Of a DNA stretch of 62,655 nt, positions 1-7,940 are shown in pieces (position 1 is the first letter of the stretch; each line of letters starts with the position of its first letter). Origin of the DNA: Thermoleophilia bacterium (lineage in GTDB: Bacteria; Actinomycetota; Thermoleophilia; Gaiellales; Gaiellaceae). The stretch spans positions 1 through 62,655 of the forward strand of contig JADGPD010000006.1 in the NCBI GenBank assembly GCA_017882615.1. The letters are read 5' to 3'. The notes beneath the pieces are model-generated. The model was not told the DNA's origin and did no database searches. It saw nothing but the letters and a program-made list of their open reading frames with translations. Made by a program: the position numbers and the translations under genes.

Positions 1-215
1 GCTTGCTTCCGCGCGCGGCCCCGCTGCTTGCGCTTTCCACCCGTCAGGAGTCGCCGGACACTCAGGATCGTCCCGGCGAGTGCTCCAGCCTTTGCCAGGC
101 GCCGGGCCCGCTTCAGCCGCCGCGCGATGAGCGGCCCGAGCTCGTCCAGCTCCTCCTCCAAGCGGGCCCGTACGGTCTCTATTTGCGCACGGATTTCAGC
201 CGGGCTTTGAGCCAT
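1..215 (-). CDS. DUF3618-like protein, 3' end cut by window edge
   Basis: The reading frame opens with ATG at 215 on the minus strand and stays open to the window edge (71 codons seen). The N-terminus reads MAQSPAEIRAQIETVRARLE, a charged amphipathic start typical of the DUF3618 family, followed by an Arg/Lys-rich stretch. The start lies inside the last 37 bases of the upstream DUF1469 gene, so the two are probably translated together. The DUF1469/DUF3618 pairing is a common actinobacterial arrangement for small envelope-associated proteins of unknown biochemical role. A membrane segment, if any, would be weak or beyond the visible part. The function is unknown; the family call rests on the N-terminal pattern and the neighbour. 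Confidence 0.7.
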   Translation of the reverse strand, partial: MAQSPAEIRAQIETVRARLEEELDELGPLIARRLKRARRLAKAGALAGTILSVRRLLTGGKRKQRGRARKQ

Positions 216-595
216 TCGATGTTCTCCTTGCTGCTCTGGATCGCCTGCTTCGGAAGCGGTGGAAGGGACGCGCGAAGGGACTGGATGCCGATGACCACGC
301 ACGCGCCCGTGACCAGTAAGAGCAAGCCCGCCACCACGAGCGCGGCCGCCCAGCCCGGAATGAGCAGGGCAAAGGCCAGCACCGCCGCGGTCACGAGCGT
401 CGCGATCAGTAGGAACACGGTGAGAAGCGCGACCAAAAGCAGTCCGACCCCGATCGCGGCGTGTTTTCCCTTCGAGGCGAGCTCACTCTTTGCCAGCGCG
501 ATCTCGAGCCGAACCAGTTCGCGCAGGTCCGCGGCGAACTTCTTCCCGCTTGAGGCAGTCTTGTTCGTCTCTTCGTCCATCTCGTTTCTCGCCAT
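179..595 (-). CDS. Phage-holin-superfamily membrane protein (DUF1469 / Actinobacterial holin-X type)
   Basis: 138 aa. An N-terminal charged segment (LRELVRLEIALAKSELASKG) precedes two long hydrophobic helices at about residues 48-76 and 82-107, then a polar C-terminus. This helix-hairpin layout is the hallmark of the DUF1469/holin-X family, which despite its name is chromosomal and not phage-linked. The role is unknown; family members cluster with DUF3618 and YtxH-like proteins and are linked to envelope stress. It is the first gene of a two-gene minus-strand unit with the overlapping DUF3618 gene. A TAGGGT hexamer directly abuts the ATG, so the downstream ATG at codon 6 is an alternative start. 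Confidence 0.85.
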   Translation of the reverse strand: MARNEMDEETNKTASSGKKFAADLRELVRLEIALAKSELASKGKHAAIGVGLLLVALLTVFLLIATLVTAAVLAFALLIPGWAAALVVAGLLLLVTGACVVIGIQSLRASLPPLPKQAIQSSKENIEWLKARLKSVRK

Positions 596-717
596 ACCCT
601 AGCTCGGCGCAAGCGAAGCGTCAGCACGGCGAACACCGTTTCGCGGAGAGGCTGTCGCGGAGAGGCTGTCGGAAGCATCCCCAGCCGACGCGCCAAGTAG
701 CGTTTGCAGCGGTCTAG

Positions 718-1446
718 ATGGGCACGACGCGCAACTACGTTGCTTTCGACATCGAGACGGCCAAGGTGCTGCCCGAATCGGTGACCGACCTGATGGACCA
801 TCGGCCGCTCGGCATCGCCTGTGTCGCAGCCGTCGTATCCGGGCAGGAGGAGCCGTTCGTCTGGCACGGGGTACGCGGCGGCGAGCCGGCGGCGCAGATG
901 TCGTCCGCCGAGGTGCGCGCGATGATCGAGCAGTTCGCCACCTGGGCCGATCAGGGCTACACGCTTCTCTCCTGGAACGGTCTCGGCTTCGACTTCAACG
1001 TACTGGCCGAGGAGTCGGGCCTCGCGGAGGAATGCGCCCGCATCGCGCTCGGGCACGTGGACATGATGTTCCACGTCGTCTGCGAGCTCGGCTATCCGGT
1101 GGGCCTGGGGAAGGCGGCTGAGGGGTTCGGCTTGCCCGGAAAGTGCGGCGGCATCACCGGCTGCGACGCTCCGATCATGTGGGCTCAGGGCCGCTGCGCT
1201 GACGTGCTCGAGTACAACCTCCAGGACGCCAGGCTGGCGCTCGCAATCGCGCACGAGGCCGAGCGCCGCGGCGAGCTCCTCTGGATCACGCGCCGGGGGA
1301 CAACAGGGCGCATGCCCCTGGGGCAAGGTTGGCGCTCGGTCGAGGAGGCGCTACAAACCCCGTTGCCGGACACCTCCTGGATGTCCGACCCGCCGACTCG
1401 AGAAGATTTCGCTTCTTGGCTGCCGTCCGGCTCGCTCATGGCCTGA
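718..1446 (+). CDS. DEDD-type 3'-5' exonuclease domain protein
   Basis: 242 aa, a stand-alone RNase H-fold exonuclease. The ExoI motif DxE is seen in VAFDIETAKV near residue 10, an ExoII-type Asp in SWNGLGFDFNVL near residue 84, and an ExoIII-type YxxxD in EYNLQDARLAL near residue 165, which would make it a DEDDy enzyme. The expected reaction is metal-dependent removal of 3' nucleotides; whether the substrate is DNA or RNA cannot be told. There is no polymerase, helicase or BRCT part, so it is not a DnaQ fusion or DinG. It is monocistronic, divergent from the DUF1469 gene, and lies before the WD40 gene. The start is ATG immediately after a TCTAG sequence, with no ribosome-binding site visible. 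Confidence 0.72.
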   Translation: MGTTRNYVAFDIETAKVLPESVTDLMDHRPLGIACVAAVVSGQEEPFVWHGVRGGEPAAQMSSAEVRAMIEQFATWADQGYTLLSWNGLGFDFNVLAEESGLAEECARIALGHVDMMFHVVCELGYPVGLGKAAEGFGLPGKCGGITGCDAPIMWAQGRCADVLEYNLQDARLALAIAHEAERRGELLWITRRGTTGRMPLGQGWRSVEEALQTPLPDTSWMSDPPTREDFASWLPSGSLMA

Positions 1447-1525
1447 CAAACAGCGGGATTTGCAGGATCTTGCGCTATTCGCCCTAACCCCGGGCCAATC
1501 TAGGTTCGCGCCGCGAGGCCCTGGG

Positions 1526-1531
1526 TATACG
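1526..1531 (+). promoter_or_regulatory. -10-like hexamer TATACG, leaderless promoter of WD40 gene
   Basis: TATACG sits exactly 6 nt before the ATG at 1538 and no Shine-Dalgarno sequence is present. This spacing puts the transcription start on or next to the start codon. It is one of several identical arrangements in the window. Confidence 0.4.
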
Positions 1532-1537
1532 CGAGTC

Positions 1538-2509
1538 ATGAGACTGGGCTTAGGGAGGAAAGACGAACAGCAGACGCAGTCCGGCGGGCAGCGCGAGCGC
1601 GGCGAGTCGCCCGGCCTCGCGCGCCTTCTCGAAGGCCATCACGGCCCGGTTTCCCAGCTCGCTTTCGATCGAGCCGGGACGCTCCTTGCCTCCGCCGGCT
1701 TCGACGCCACCGTGCGGCTTTGGGACGCGGAGAGCGGCTCCTGTCTGCACGTGCTCGAAGGCTCCGAGGAGCCGCTGGCCGGGGTGGCGTTCAACCCCTC
1801 CGGCGAGATGCTCGCCTCGGCCGGCTACGACAAGATCGTGCGGCTCTGGGACGTGAAGAAGGGGGTCGAGTTGCGCGCGCTCGAGGGGCATAAGCGTTCT
1901 GTCGAGGCCGTCAGCTTCAGCTCGGATGGGCGCATGCTCGCCTCGGCCGGCTACGACAAGACGGTACGGATCTGGGACCCGGACAGTGGCAAGCTCTTGC
2001 GAACGCTCGAAGGCCACTCCGATACCGTTGCCGGCGTCGCCTTCGATCCGTCCGGAAAGCTGCTTGCCTCGGCGGGGCACGATCGGACGGTCCGGCTTTG
2101 GGACGCGAAAAGCGGGCGCGAGAAGCGCGAGTTCCAGGGCCACACCTCGCTTGTAAACGGCGTCGCCTTCGCTCCCTCGGGGAAGCTGCTCGCGTCGGCG
2201 GGTTACGACGGCATGATCCGGCTCTGGAATCCCACCAGTGGTCAGTGCGAGAAGGTGCTCGAGGGGCATACGAACGCCGTATCGAGCGTCGCCTTCAGTC
2301 CCGACGGTAGCCGGCTTGTCAGCGCGAGCTCGGACCAGACGGTGCGGATCTGGGATGTTGACAGCGGCGTCTGCCTGCGCATCGTCACAGGCCAGAAGAC
2401 GCGGCTGCGGAGCGCCGTCTTCAACCCGCGCGGCGACCTTGTCGCCTCGGCCGGGCTGGACGGGGTGATCCGAATCTGGGCCGTGCCCGAAGTCGCGAAA
2501 AGCGTCTGA
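1538..2509 (+). CDS. WD40 repeat protein, seven-bladed beta-propeller
   Basis: 323 aa from the ATG at 1538. After a short charged N-terminus (GRKDEQQTQSGGQ) the whole protein is seven WD40 repeats of about 42 residues, each with an LEGH-type strand start, a LASAGxDxTVRLWD end and a DPSGKLLAS middle. Seven blades make a complete propeller. No signal peptide, membrane helix, kinase or protease domain is fused, which is unusual for bacterial WD40 proteins. It probably acts as a cytoplasmic protein-binding scaffold; partners are not evident from the neighbours. The strong internal similarity of blades 3-5 suggests recent blade duplication. A TTG start at 1460 in the same frame is possible but adds residues with no WD40 character. 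Confidence 0.85.
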   Translation: MRLGLGRKDEQQTQSGGQRERGESPGLARLLEGHHGPVSQLAFDRAGTLLASAGFDATVRLWDAESGSCLHVLEGSEEPLAGVAFNPSGEMLASAGYDKIVRLWDVKKGVELRALEGHKRSVEAVSFSSDGRMLASAGYDKTVRIWDPDSGKLLRTLEGHSDTVAGVAFDPSGKLLASAGHDRTVRLWDAKSGREKREFQGHTSLVNGVAFAPSGKLLASAGYDGMIRLWNPTSGQCEKVLEGHTNAVSSVAFSPDGSRLVSASSDQTVRIWDVDSGVCLRIVTGQKTRLRSAVFNPRGDLVASAGLDGVIRIWAVPEVAKSV

Positions 2510-2684
2510 CCAGCGCCCTTGACGCTCGCGGGCGGGCCGCTCGCCGATCTCATCCCCCGAACGGGTTACTCCGGTCTGCGCACGCCGTAGTCCCACTACG
2601 CGGAAACGGGGACCTGGTCGAACAGCTGGTTGGCGCGGGCAGGCTCTATCCGAGGATGGACGCTGAGAGCGCTTCTCCGATCGC

Positions 2685-4073
2685 TTGGGTATGGGCACTC
2701 GGGGTCTCGGATTGCATTGCTGGAAGCCGCTTCGGCGCGATCGCCGAGCCGCTGACCGGGGGCTTGGGAATCGTCGCCTCGCGCGTTGGTGCGTTGCTTC
2801 CACTCTCGTCGCGGTGCTGATCTCGGGCACGGCGGCGCAGAAGGCCGCCACGAGCCCCACGAGCTCAAGCTCGGGCGCCATCCATGCGCGGCCTGCGCTG
2901 TGTCTCAGCGCTCAAAGCGCCGAGTGCAAAGCGAGCGCCGCGGCCGTGAACACGAAGGCGCACAAGAAGGCGAAGAAGAGCTGCGCGACCAAGGCGCGCA
3001 AGCACACAAAGAAATGCCTGGCGCAGGCTCGCAAGAAGGCGAAGAAGAAGCCGGACAGCACGGCCGGGCTGAACGCGAACTCGGTCAGCACGCGCCCCGC
3101 CGGTTATGGGCCGGCGCAGCTTCGCGGCGCCTACAACCTGCCCTCGGTCGCAGCTCGCTCGCAGACGATCGCGATCGTGGCGGCCTACGACAGCCCCAAC
3201 ATCGAGGCGGATCTCAGCGTCTACTCCAAGACCTTCTCTCTGCCGGCCTGCACTAGCTCGAACGGCTGCTTCCGCATAGTGAACGGGGCCGGGGCGAAGA
3301 CTCCGCTTCCGAGTCCCAACGCCCTCTGGGCGCTCGAGACCTCGCTCGATGTCGAGGCCGCCCACGCCGTCTGCACCAATTGCAAGATCCTTCTCGTCGA
3401 GGCCGAGTCGAGCTCGGTCAACGATCTCGCCGCCGCCGTCGACACCGCGGCGAAGCTCGGCGCCGATGTGATCTCGAATTCCTGGGTAGTGAACGAGTTT
3501 CGCGGCGAGACTTCTCTCGACTCGCACTTCAATCATCCGGGAATCGCCATCACAGCCGCCTCCGGCGATACCGGCTACGGAGCGAACTGGCCCGCGGCCT
3601 CGCCCTACGTGACTGCGGTCGGTGGTACCACCCTCGATGTCGACGGCTCGAATGCCCGCGTCAGCGAGACCGCCTGGGAGCAGGGCGGCTCGGGTTGCTC
3701 GGCCTACGAGTCCAAGCCGGCCTGGCAAGCGGACGCGGGCTGCGCGCAGCGGACTGTCCCGGACGTTGCGGCTGTCGCGAATCCCGACACCGGCGCGGCA
3801 GTCTACGACTCCTACGGTTACTCCGGACAGCGCGGATGGTTCAAGATCGGCGGCACCAGCTTGGCCGCACCGATCGTGGCGGCCATCTACGCGCTTGCCG
3901 GCAACGCGGACACAGTTGTCGCCGGCTCGTATCCCTATGCCCACGCCACCTCGCTGTTCGATGTTTCGGTGGGTACGAACGGGACTTGCTCCTCGCGCTA
4001 TCTGTGTAGCGCCGCCGCCGGCTATGACGGTCCAACGGGACTCGGCACTCCCGCCGGCGCCAGCGCTTTCTAG
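2685..4073 (+). CDS. Secreted S53 family (sedolisin-type) serine-carboxyl peptidase
   Basis: About 462 aa (TTG 2685; ATG 2691 is an equally good start). A hydrophobic export segment (VASTLVAVLISGTAA) lies at about residues 37-51, then a Ser/Lys-rich linker with basic runs such as KKAKKSCATKARKHTKK. The catalytic domain begins near YGPAQLRGAYNLP. The S53 tetrad is visible: Glu and Asp in ETSLDVEAAH, the oxyanion Asp in AASGDTGYG, and Ser in GGTSLAAP; the calcium-site end GYDGPTGLGTP is also present. Sedolisins cut proteins at acidic pH outside the cell. The usual ~200-residue pro-kumamolisin domain is missing, replaced by a short basic linker. Monocistronic. Confidence 0.88.
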   Translation: MGMGTRGLGLHCWKPLRRDRRAADRGLGNRRLARWCVASTLVAVLISGTAAQKAATSPTSSSSGAIHARPALCLSAQSAECKASAAAVNTKAHKKAKKSCATKARKHTKKCLAQARKKAKKKPDSTAGLNANSVSTRPAGYGPAQLRGAYNLPSVAARSQTIAIVAAYDSPNIEADLSVYSKTFSLPACTSSNGCFRIVNGAGAKTPLPSPNALWALETSLDVEAAHAVCTNCKILLVEAESSSVNDLAAAVDTAAKLGADVISNSWVVNEFRGETSLDSHFNHPGIAITAASGDTGYGANWPAASPYVTAVGGTTLDVDGSNARVSETAWEQGGSGCSAYESKPAWQADAGCAQRTVPDVAAVANPDTGAAVYDSYGYSGQRGWFKIGGTSLAAPIVAAIYALAGNADTVVAGSYPYAHATSLFDVSVGTNGTCSSRYLCSAAAGYDGPTGLGTPAGASAF

Positions 4074-4176
4074 CCGATTGCCGGAAAGCCGAGCGCCCGG
4101 CGCCCGCTGAGAAAAAGCGGTGCTCCCGCTTTGAGAAAAGCGCTCCGGTCGACCCTGGCTCGCCGTGGCGCCAAGC

Positions 4177-4182
4177 TACCCT
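4177..4182 (+). promoter_or_regulatory. -10-like hexamer TACCCT, leaderless promoter of ABC-F gene
   Basis: TACCCT is followed by exactly 6 nt and then the ATG at 4189, with no Shine-Dalgarno sequence. This supports ATG 4189 over the in-frame GTG at 4165. Confidence 0.4.
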
Positions 4183-4188
4183 TGCCGC

Positions 4189-6072
4189 ATGCCGGTGCTG
4201 GTCGCCTCGAATCTGCGTAAGGAGTTTGCCGGGACGCTTCTCTTTGAGGGCGTCTCGTTCTCGCTCGATCGCGGCGAGCGGATGGCTCTGGCGGGAGCGA
4301 ACGGGGTCGGCAAGACGACGCTCCTTCAGGCTCTCGCGGCCAGGACCGAGTTGCAGGCCGGCGAGCTGGCACTGGCCAAGGGAACGAAGATCGCCCTGCA
4401 CGATCAGCGCCCGCCGCTCGAGCGCGGGCTCGACCTGCGCTCGTACATGCTCTCGGCGAGCGAGGATCTGCTCGCTGCCGAGAAGGAGCTGGCAGAGCTG
4501 GAAGCGGCGATGTCGGCGGGAACTCACGATCCGGCGACCCTGCGGCGCTACGCCGACGCGCAGGCGCGGCTCGAGCATGCCGGCGGCTACGGCTGGCGCA
4601 CGAGCTACGAGGCGGCCGCGCGCGGGCTCGGTTTCTCGAAGTCCGATCTGGAGCGCCCGCTGGAGAGTTTCTCGGGCGGCGAGCTGACGCGCGCCTCGCT
4701 GGCACGGGCGCTCGGCGCCGGCGCCGATCTGTTGCTTCTCGACGAGCCGACCAACCATCTAGACGTCGCGAGCATCGAATGGCTCGAGAGCGAGCTGTGC
4801 CGGCTGGACGCGGCGCTCATCCTGGTGGCGCACGATCGCTGGTTTCTCGAGGCCGCCACCAATTGCGTGCTCGAGCTCGAAAACCGGCGCGGAACTTTCT
4901 TCTCGGGCCCGTGGCATGCCTGGCGCGAGGAGCGCACGGTGCGCGAGCAGCACGCGGCCAGGATGGCCGCCCGCCAGGCCGAGGACATCGCGCGACTCGA
5001 GCGCTTCGTCGCCCGCTTCCGTTACGGCACCAAATCCCGCCAGGCGCAGTCGAAGCTGAAGCAGATCGCCCGCATCGAAGCGGACAAGGTCGATGCGCCT
5101 GCGCGAGCGCGGCGCTCGCTCGGCTTCGAGTTCCTGAAGCCGACGCGTTCGGGACGGATCGTGCTGGAGGCGAAGGGAGTTGCGCTGGAAGTCGGCGGTC
5201 GCAGGCTCCTGGGCGCCGTCGACCTCGTGCTGGAGCGCGGCGAGCACGTTGCTCTCGTCGGCGCAAACGGCTCGGGCAAGACCACGCTGGTTGAGACTCT
5301 GATCGGTCGCCGCGCGCCGGCAACGGGAACGGTGCGCCTCGGCCAGAGCGTCAACTGCGGCTTCTTCTCCCAGCACACCCTCGAGCTGGACGATCGCGGC
5401 AGCGTCATCGACTGCGCGCGCTCGGCCACCGGTCTCTCGCGCGCCGACGCCCAAAAAATGCTCGGGCGCTTCCTCTTCTCGGGCTACGAAACGCAGGAGA
5501 AGGCGGTTCGCACGCTTTCGGGAGGGGAGAGAAGGAGACTCGCGCTGGCGCTCCTCGTGGCCTCGGGCGCCAACTTCCTCGTTCTCGACGAGCCGACCAA
5601 CCACCTCGACGTCGAGAGTCGCGAGGCGCTGGAGGCTGCACTGGAAGCCTTCGACGGAACGCTGCTCATCGTCTCGCACGATCGAGCCCTGCTCGATGCT
5701 GTCGCAACCCGCACTCTGGCGATCGAAGACGGCGAGTTACGTTCTTACGACGGGCGCTGGGCCGATTACGTTCTGGCTCGCGAACAGGCGCGCGCGCCGG
5801 CGACGCCGCAGTCGCTGCCGAAGGCGAAAAAGCCCCAGCCCGCACGAACGAAGACGTCGCCGCTCGAGCGCGAGCGGTTGCGCTTGGAGCAGGAGATCGA
5901 GCGCCTCGAGATACGACTCTCGGCGCTCGAGCAGGAACTGGCCGAGGACTGGGCCGATATGGAGAAACTGAGCGCCTTTCGGACGACTCGAGCCCGAGTC
6001 GATCGCCTGCTCGAACGCTGGGAGGCGCTGGTCGAAACCGAGAGCTCTAAGAACAGCGACCCTTTGGCGTAA
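4189..6072 (+). CDS. ABC-F family ATPase (EttA/Uup-like ribosome-associated protein)
   Basis: 627 aa from ATG 4189. Two ABC domains without membrane segments: the first has Walker A GANGVGKTT, signature FSGGELTR and Walker B LLLDEPTNHLD; the second has GANGSGKTT, LSGGERRR and LVLDEPTNHLD. Between them lies a basic helical linker (EEERTVREQHAARMAARQ region) as in ABC-F P-site tRNA interaction motifs. A Glu/Arg-rich C-terminal coiled coil (about 545-615) resembles the Uup C-terminal domain. ABC-F proteins bind the ribosomal E site and modulate translation or protect against antibiotics. No resistance context is seen, so a housekeeping role is more likely. Start chosen on spacing from a -10-like hexamer. 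Confidence 0.9.
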   Translation: MPVLVASNLRKEFAGTLLFEGVSFSLDRGERMALAGANGVGKTTLLQALAARTELQAGELALAKGTKIALHDQRPPLERGLDLRSYMLSASEDLLAAEKELAELEAAMSAGTHDPATLRRYADAQARLEHAGGYGWRTSYEAAARGLGFSKSDLERPLESFSGGELTRASLARALGAGADLLLLDEPTNHLDVASIEWLESELCRLDAALILVAHDRWFLEAATNCVLELENRRGTFFSGPWHAWREERTVREQHAARMAARQAEDIARLERFVARFRYGTKSRQAQSKLKQIARIEADKVDAPARARRSLGFEFLKPTRSGRIVLEAKGVALEVGGRRLLGAVDLVLERGEHVALVGANGSGKTTLVETLIGRRAPATGTVRLGQSVNCGFFSQHTLELDDRGSVIDCARSATGLSRADAQKMLGRFLFSGYETQEKAVRTLSGGERRRLALALLVASGANFLVLDEPTNHLDVESREALEAALEAFDGTLLIVSHDRALLDAVATRTLAIEDGELRSYDGRWADYVLAREQARAPATPQSLPKAKKPQPARTKTSPLERERLRLEQEIERLEIRLSALEQELAEDWADMEKLSAFRTTRARVDRLLERWEALVETESSKNSDPLA

Positions 6073-6156
6073 TGCCCTCGGAACCGGGGGAGCGCGTACA
6101 CTCGATACGCGGTTGCTAGATGGAAGTTCCTGAAGGGACTTGAAGTTGGAGTGAAC

Positions 6157-7824
6157 ATGTTCCGAGCTGCGCTCGCCACAACCTTGTTAGCGGCACTAGC
6201 GGTGACAATCTGCACCGGAAGCGCACGCGGCGCCTTCCCCGGGAACGACGGCCGGATCGCCTTCATCAACGACCGCAACGGGACGCCCTCGATCTTCGTG
6301 ATGGATCCGGATGGCTCGAACGTCCAGAAGCTGGTCGTCAACAATCCGCAGGGGGGGTACGCGGTCGCCTCGCCAGACGGGAAAAAGATCCTCTTCTCGG
6401 TGCGGATCTCGACGAAGTTGACCGTTAGCTACGAGTTCTGGACGATGGACTCGGACGGCAATCACGTCGGGCGCTTTATCGAGGACACCTCGAATCGGCC
6501 CTTCGCATCGACCTGGTCGCCGAACGGAAAGAAGATTGCGTATTACCGAAACGGCAGCCTCTGGGTGGTAAACGCCGACCGAAGCGATGCCCGGGAGATC
6601 ACGAACGCCGACTTCAGCGGCGCGGCGCCGAGCTGGTCGAAGCGGGGGTTGATCGCCTTCGATCGCGGCGGAAGCATCTGGATTGTGAATCCGTCGAAAG
6701 GCAAGGAGCGCCGAGTCGGGTCGGGAAACCAGCCGTCATGGTCGCCGGACGGCCGCAAGCTCCTATTCGTAGCAGTGCCTCGCAGCGCCACGGTGAACGA
6801 CGTCTTCGTGATGCGCGCTGACGGATCTGGGCGCAAGCGCCTAACCGCGACTCCGAACGTCAACGAGGTTCAGCCCACCTCGTCGCCGGGCGGTCGCTGG
6901 ATCGCTTTTACCGCCGGTAAGGGCGTCTATGCGATGAGGAACGACGGAAAGAAGCTGCGTCTCGTCGCCGCCAAGGGCGTACAACCGAGCTGGGAAAAGG
7001 GGACAAACGGGATCGTCTACACCCGACGAACGGCTCGTTGGAGCGGTTTCGTCCTGCAGACAAGCCTGGACGGGAAGCACACGCGCTGGTTGTTGCGACC
7101 CCGGCTCGATGCCAGCCCAGCCTGGTCGCCCGACGGTAGCGAGTTGGCGTTCACACGCGACGGAGTCGTCTATCTGGTTGACGAGAACGGAGAGGTTCCG
7201 CGCTCGACCGGGCTTCGGGGCGCCGATCCCGCCTGGAGCCCCGACGGCGAGCACCTCGTCGTCGCGTCCGGGCTCGACCTGGTGATAGCGAACAACGACG
7301 GAACCGACCCAACGCCGCTCGGCCTCAAGTTCGACCCGACCAGCCCGACGAAGTACACGAGCTTCTCCGAGCCCGCCTGGACGGTCAACGCGAAGAACGA
7401 GAGCTCTATCGCCTTTTCCGCCACGGACACCGACGGCATCCGAAGCATCTTCGTGGTCGAGCTGCAGACCAGGTCTCTCAAGCCGAAGATCGGCCCGCTC
7501 GAGCCGCTGACCCTGGGTTGCGGCTCAATCGGAGCCAGCTCTCCCACCTGGGCGCCTGACGGAAGCCTGATCGCCTTTGCCTGCGATCAGTCGATTGTCA
7601 TCTCCGGCAGCGATGGGAGCAATCCGCGCCCGCTAGGCCCCGCGGCGAACGCAACGCTTGCCTGGTCGCCCGACGGATCGCGGATCGTTTTCTCCAAGCA
7701 ATTCGGCAGCGACTTGGCTGACCTCCACGTCATGAACTCCGACGGGACGGCGCCGATGACGCTCAACGCCGGTCCCGGCTCGAGCGATCAGCCGGACTGG
7801 CAACCGCTTCAGCCGCTTCCGTAG
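6157..7824 (+). CDS. Exported TolB-like PD40 beta-propeller protein
   Basis: 555 aa. A signal peptide is clear (MFRAALATTLLAALAVTICTG, Ala-rich c-region). The body is made of about ten short WD40-like PD40 repeats with the pattern AWSPDGSRIVFS / WSPDGSELAFTRDG / VMDPDGSNVQKL, as in TolB and oligopeptidase propellers. No peptidase domain or Tol-Pal partner follows, so it is a stand-alone extracytoplasmic propeller, probably binding proteins or cell-wall components. Start chosen at ATG 6157, directly before the signal peptide; GTG 6151 is in frame two codons upstream. Preceded by a GAAGGGACTTGAAG purine-rich stretch. Monocistronic, in a run of secreted-protein genes. Confidence 0.82.
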   Translation: MFRAALATTLLAALAVTICTGSARGAFPGNDGRIAFINDRNGTPSIFVMDPDGSNVQKLVVNNPQGGYAVASPDGKKILFSVRISTKLTVSYEFWTMDSDGNHVGRFIEDTSNRPFASTWSPNGKKIAYYRNGSLWVVNADRSDAREITNADFSGAAPSWSKRGLIAFDRGGSIWIVNPSKGKERRVGSGNQPSWSPDGRKLLFVAVPRSATVNDVFVMRADGSGRKRLTATPNVNEVQPTSSPGGRWIAFTAGKGVYAMRNDGKKLRLVAAKGVQPSWEKGTNGIVYTRRTARWSGFVLQTSLDGKHTRWLLRPRLDASPAWSPDGSELAFTRDGVVYLVDENGEVPRSTGLRGADPAWSPDGEHLVVASGLDLVIANNDGTDPTPLGLKFDPTSPTKYTSFSEPAWTVNAKNESSIAFSATDTDGIRSIFVVELQTRSLKPKIGPLEPLTLGCGSIGASSPTWAPDGSLIAFACDQSIVISGSDGSNPRPLGPAANATLAWSPDGSRIVFSKQFGSDLADLHVMNSDGTAPMTLNAGPGSSDQPDWQPLQPLP

Positions 7825-7940
7825 GGCTTCGCGGGGCTACGCTGCCGTTGCGTGCCGGAACGCCGAGGGAAGGGGAGCGCGGTGATCAAGGCGAATTCTT
7901 TCGTGGCAAACAACTCACCTGAAGGGACGTCGTTTTCAGT

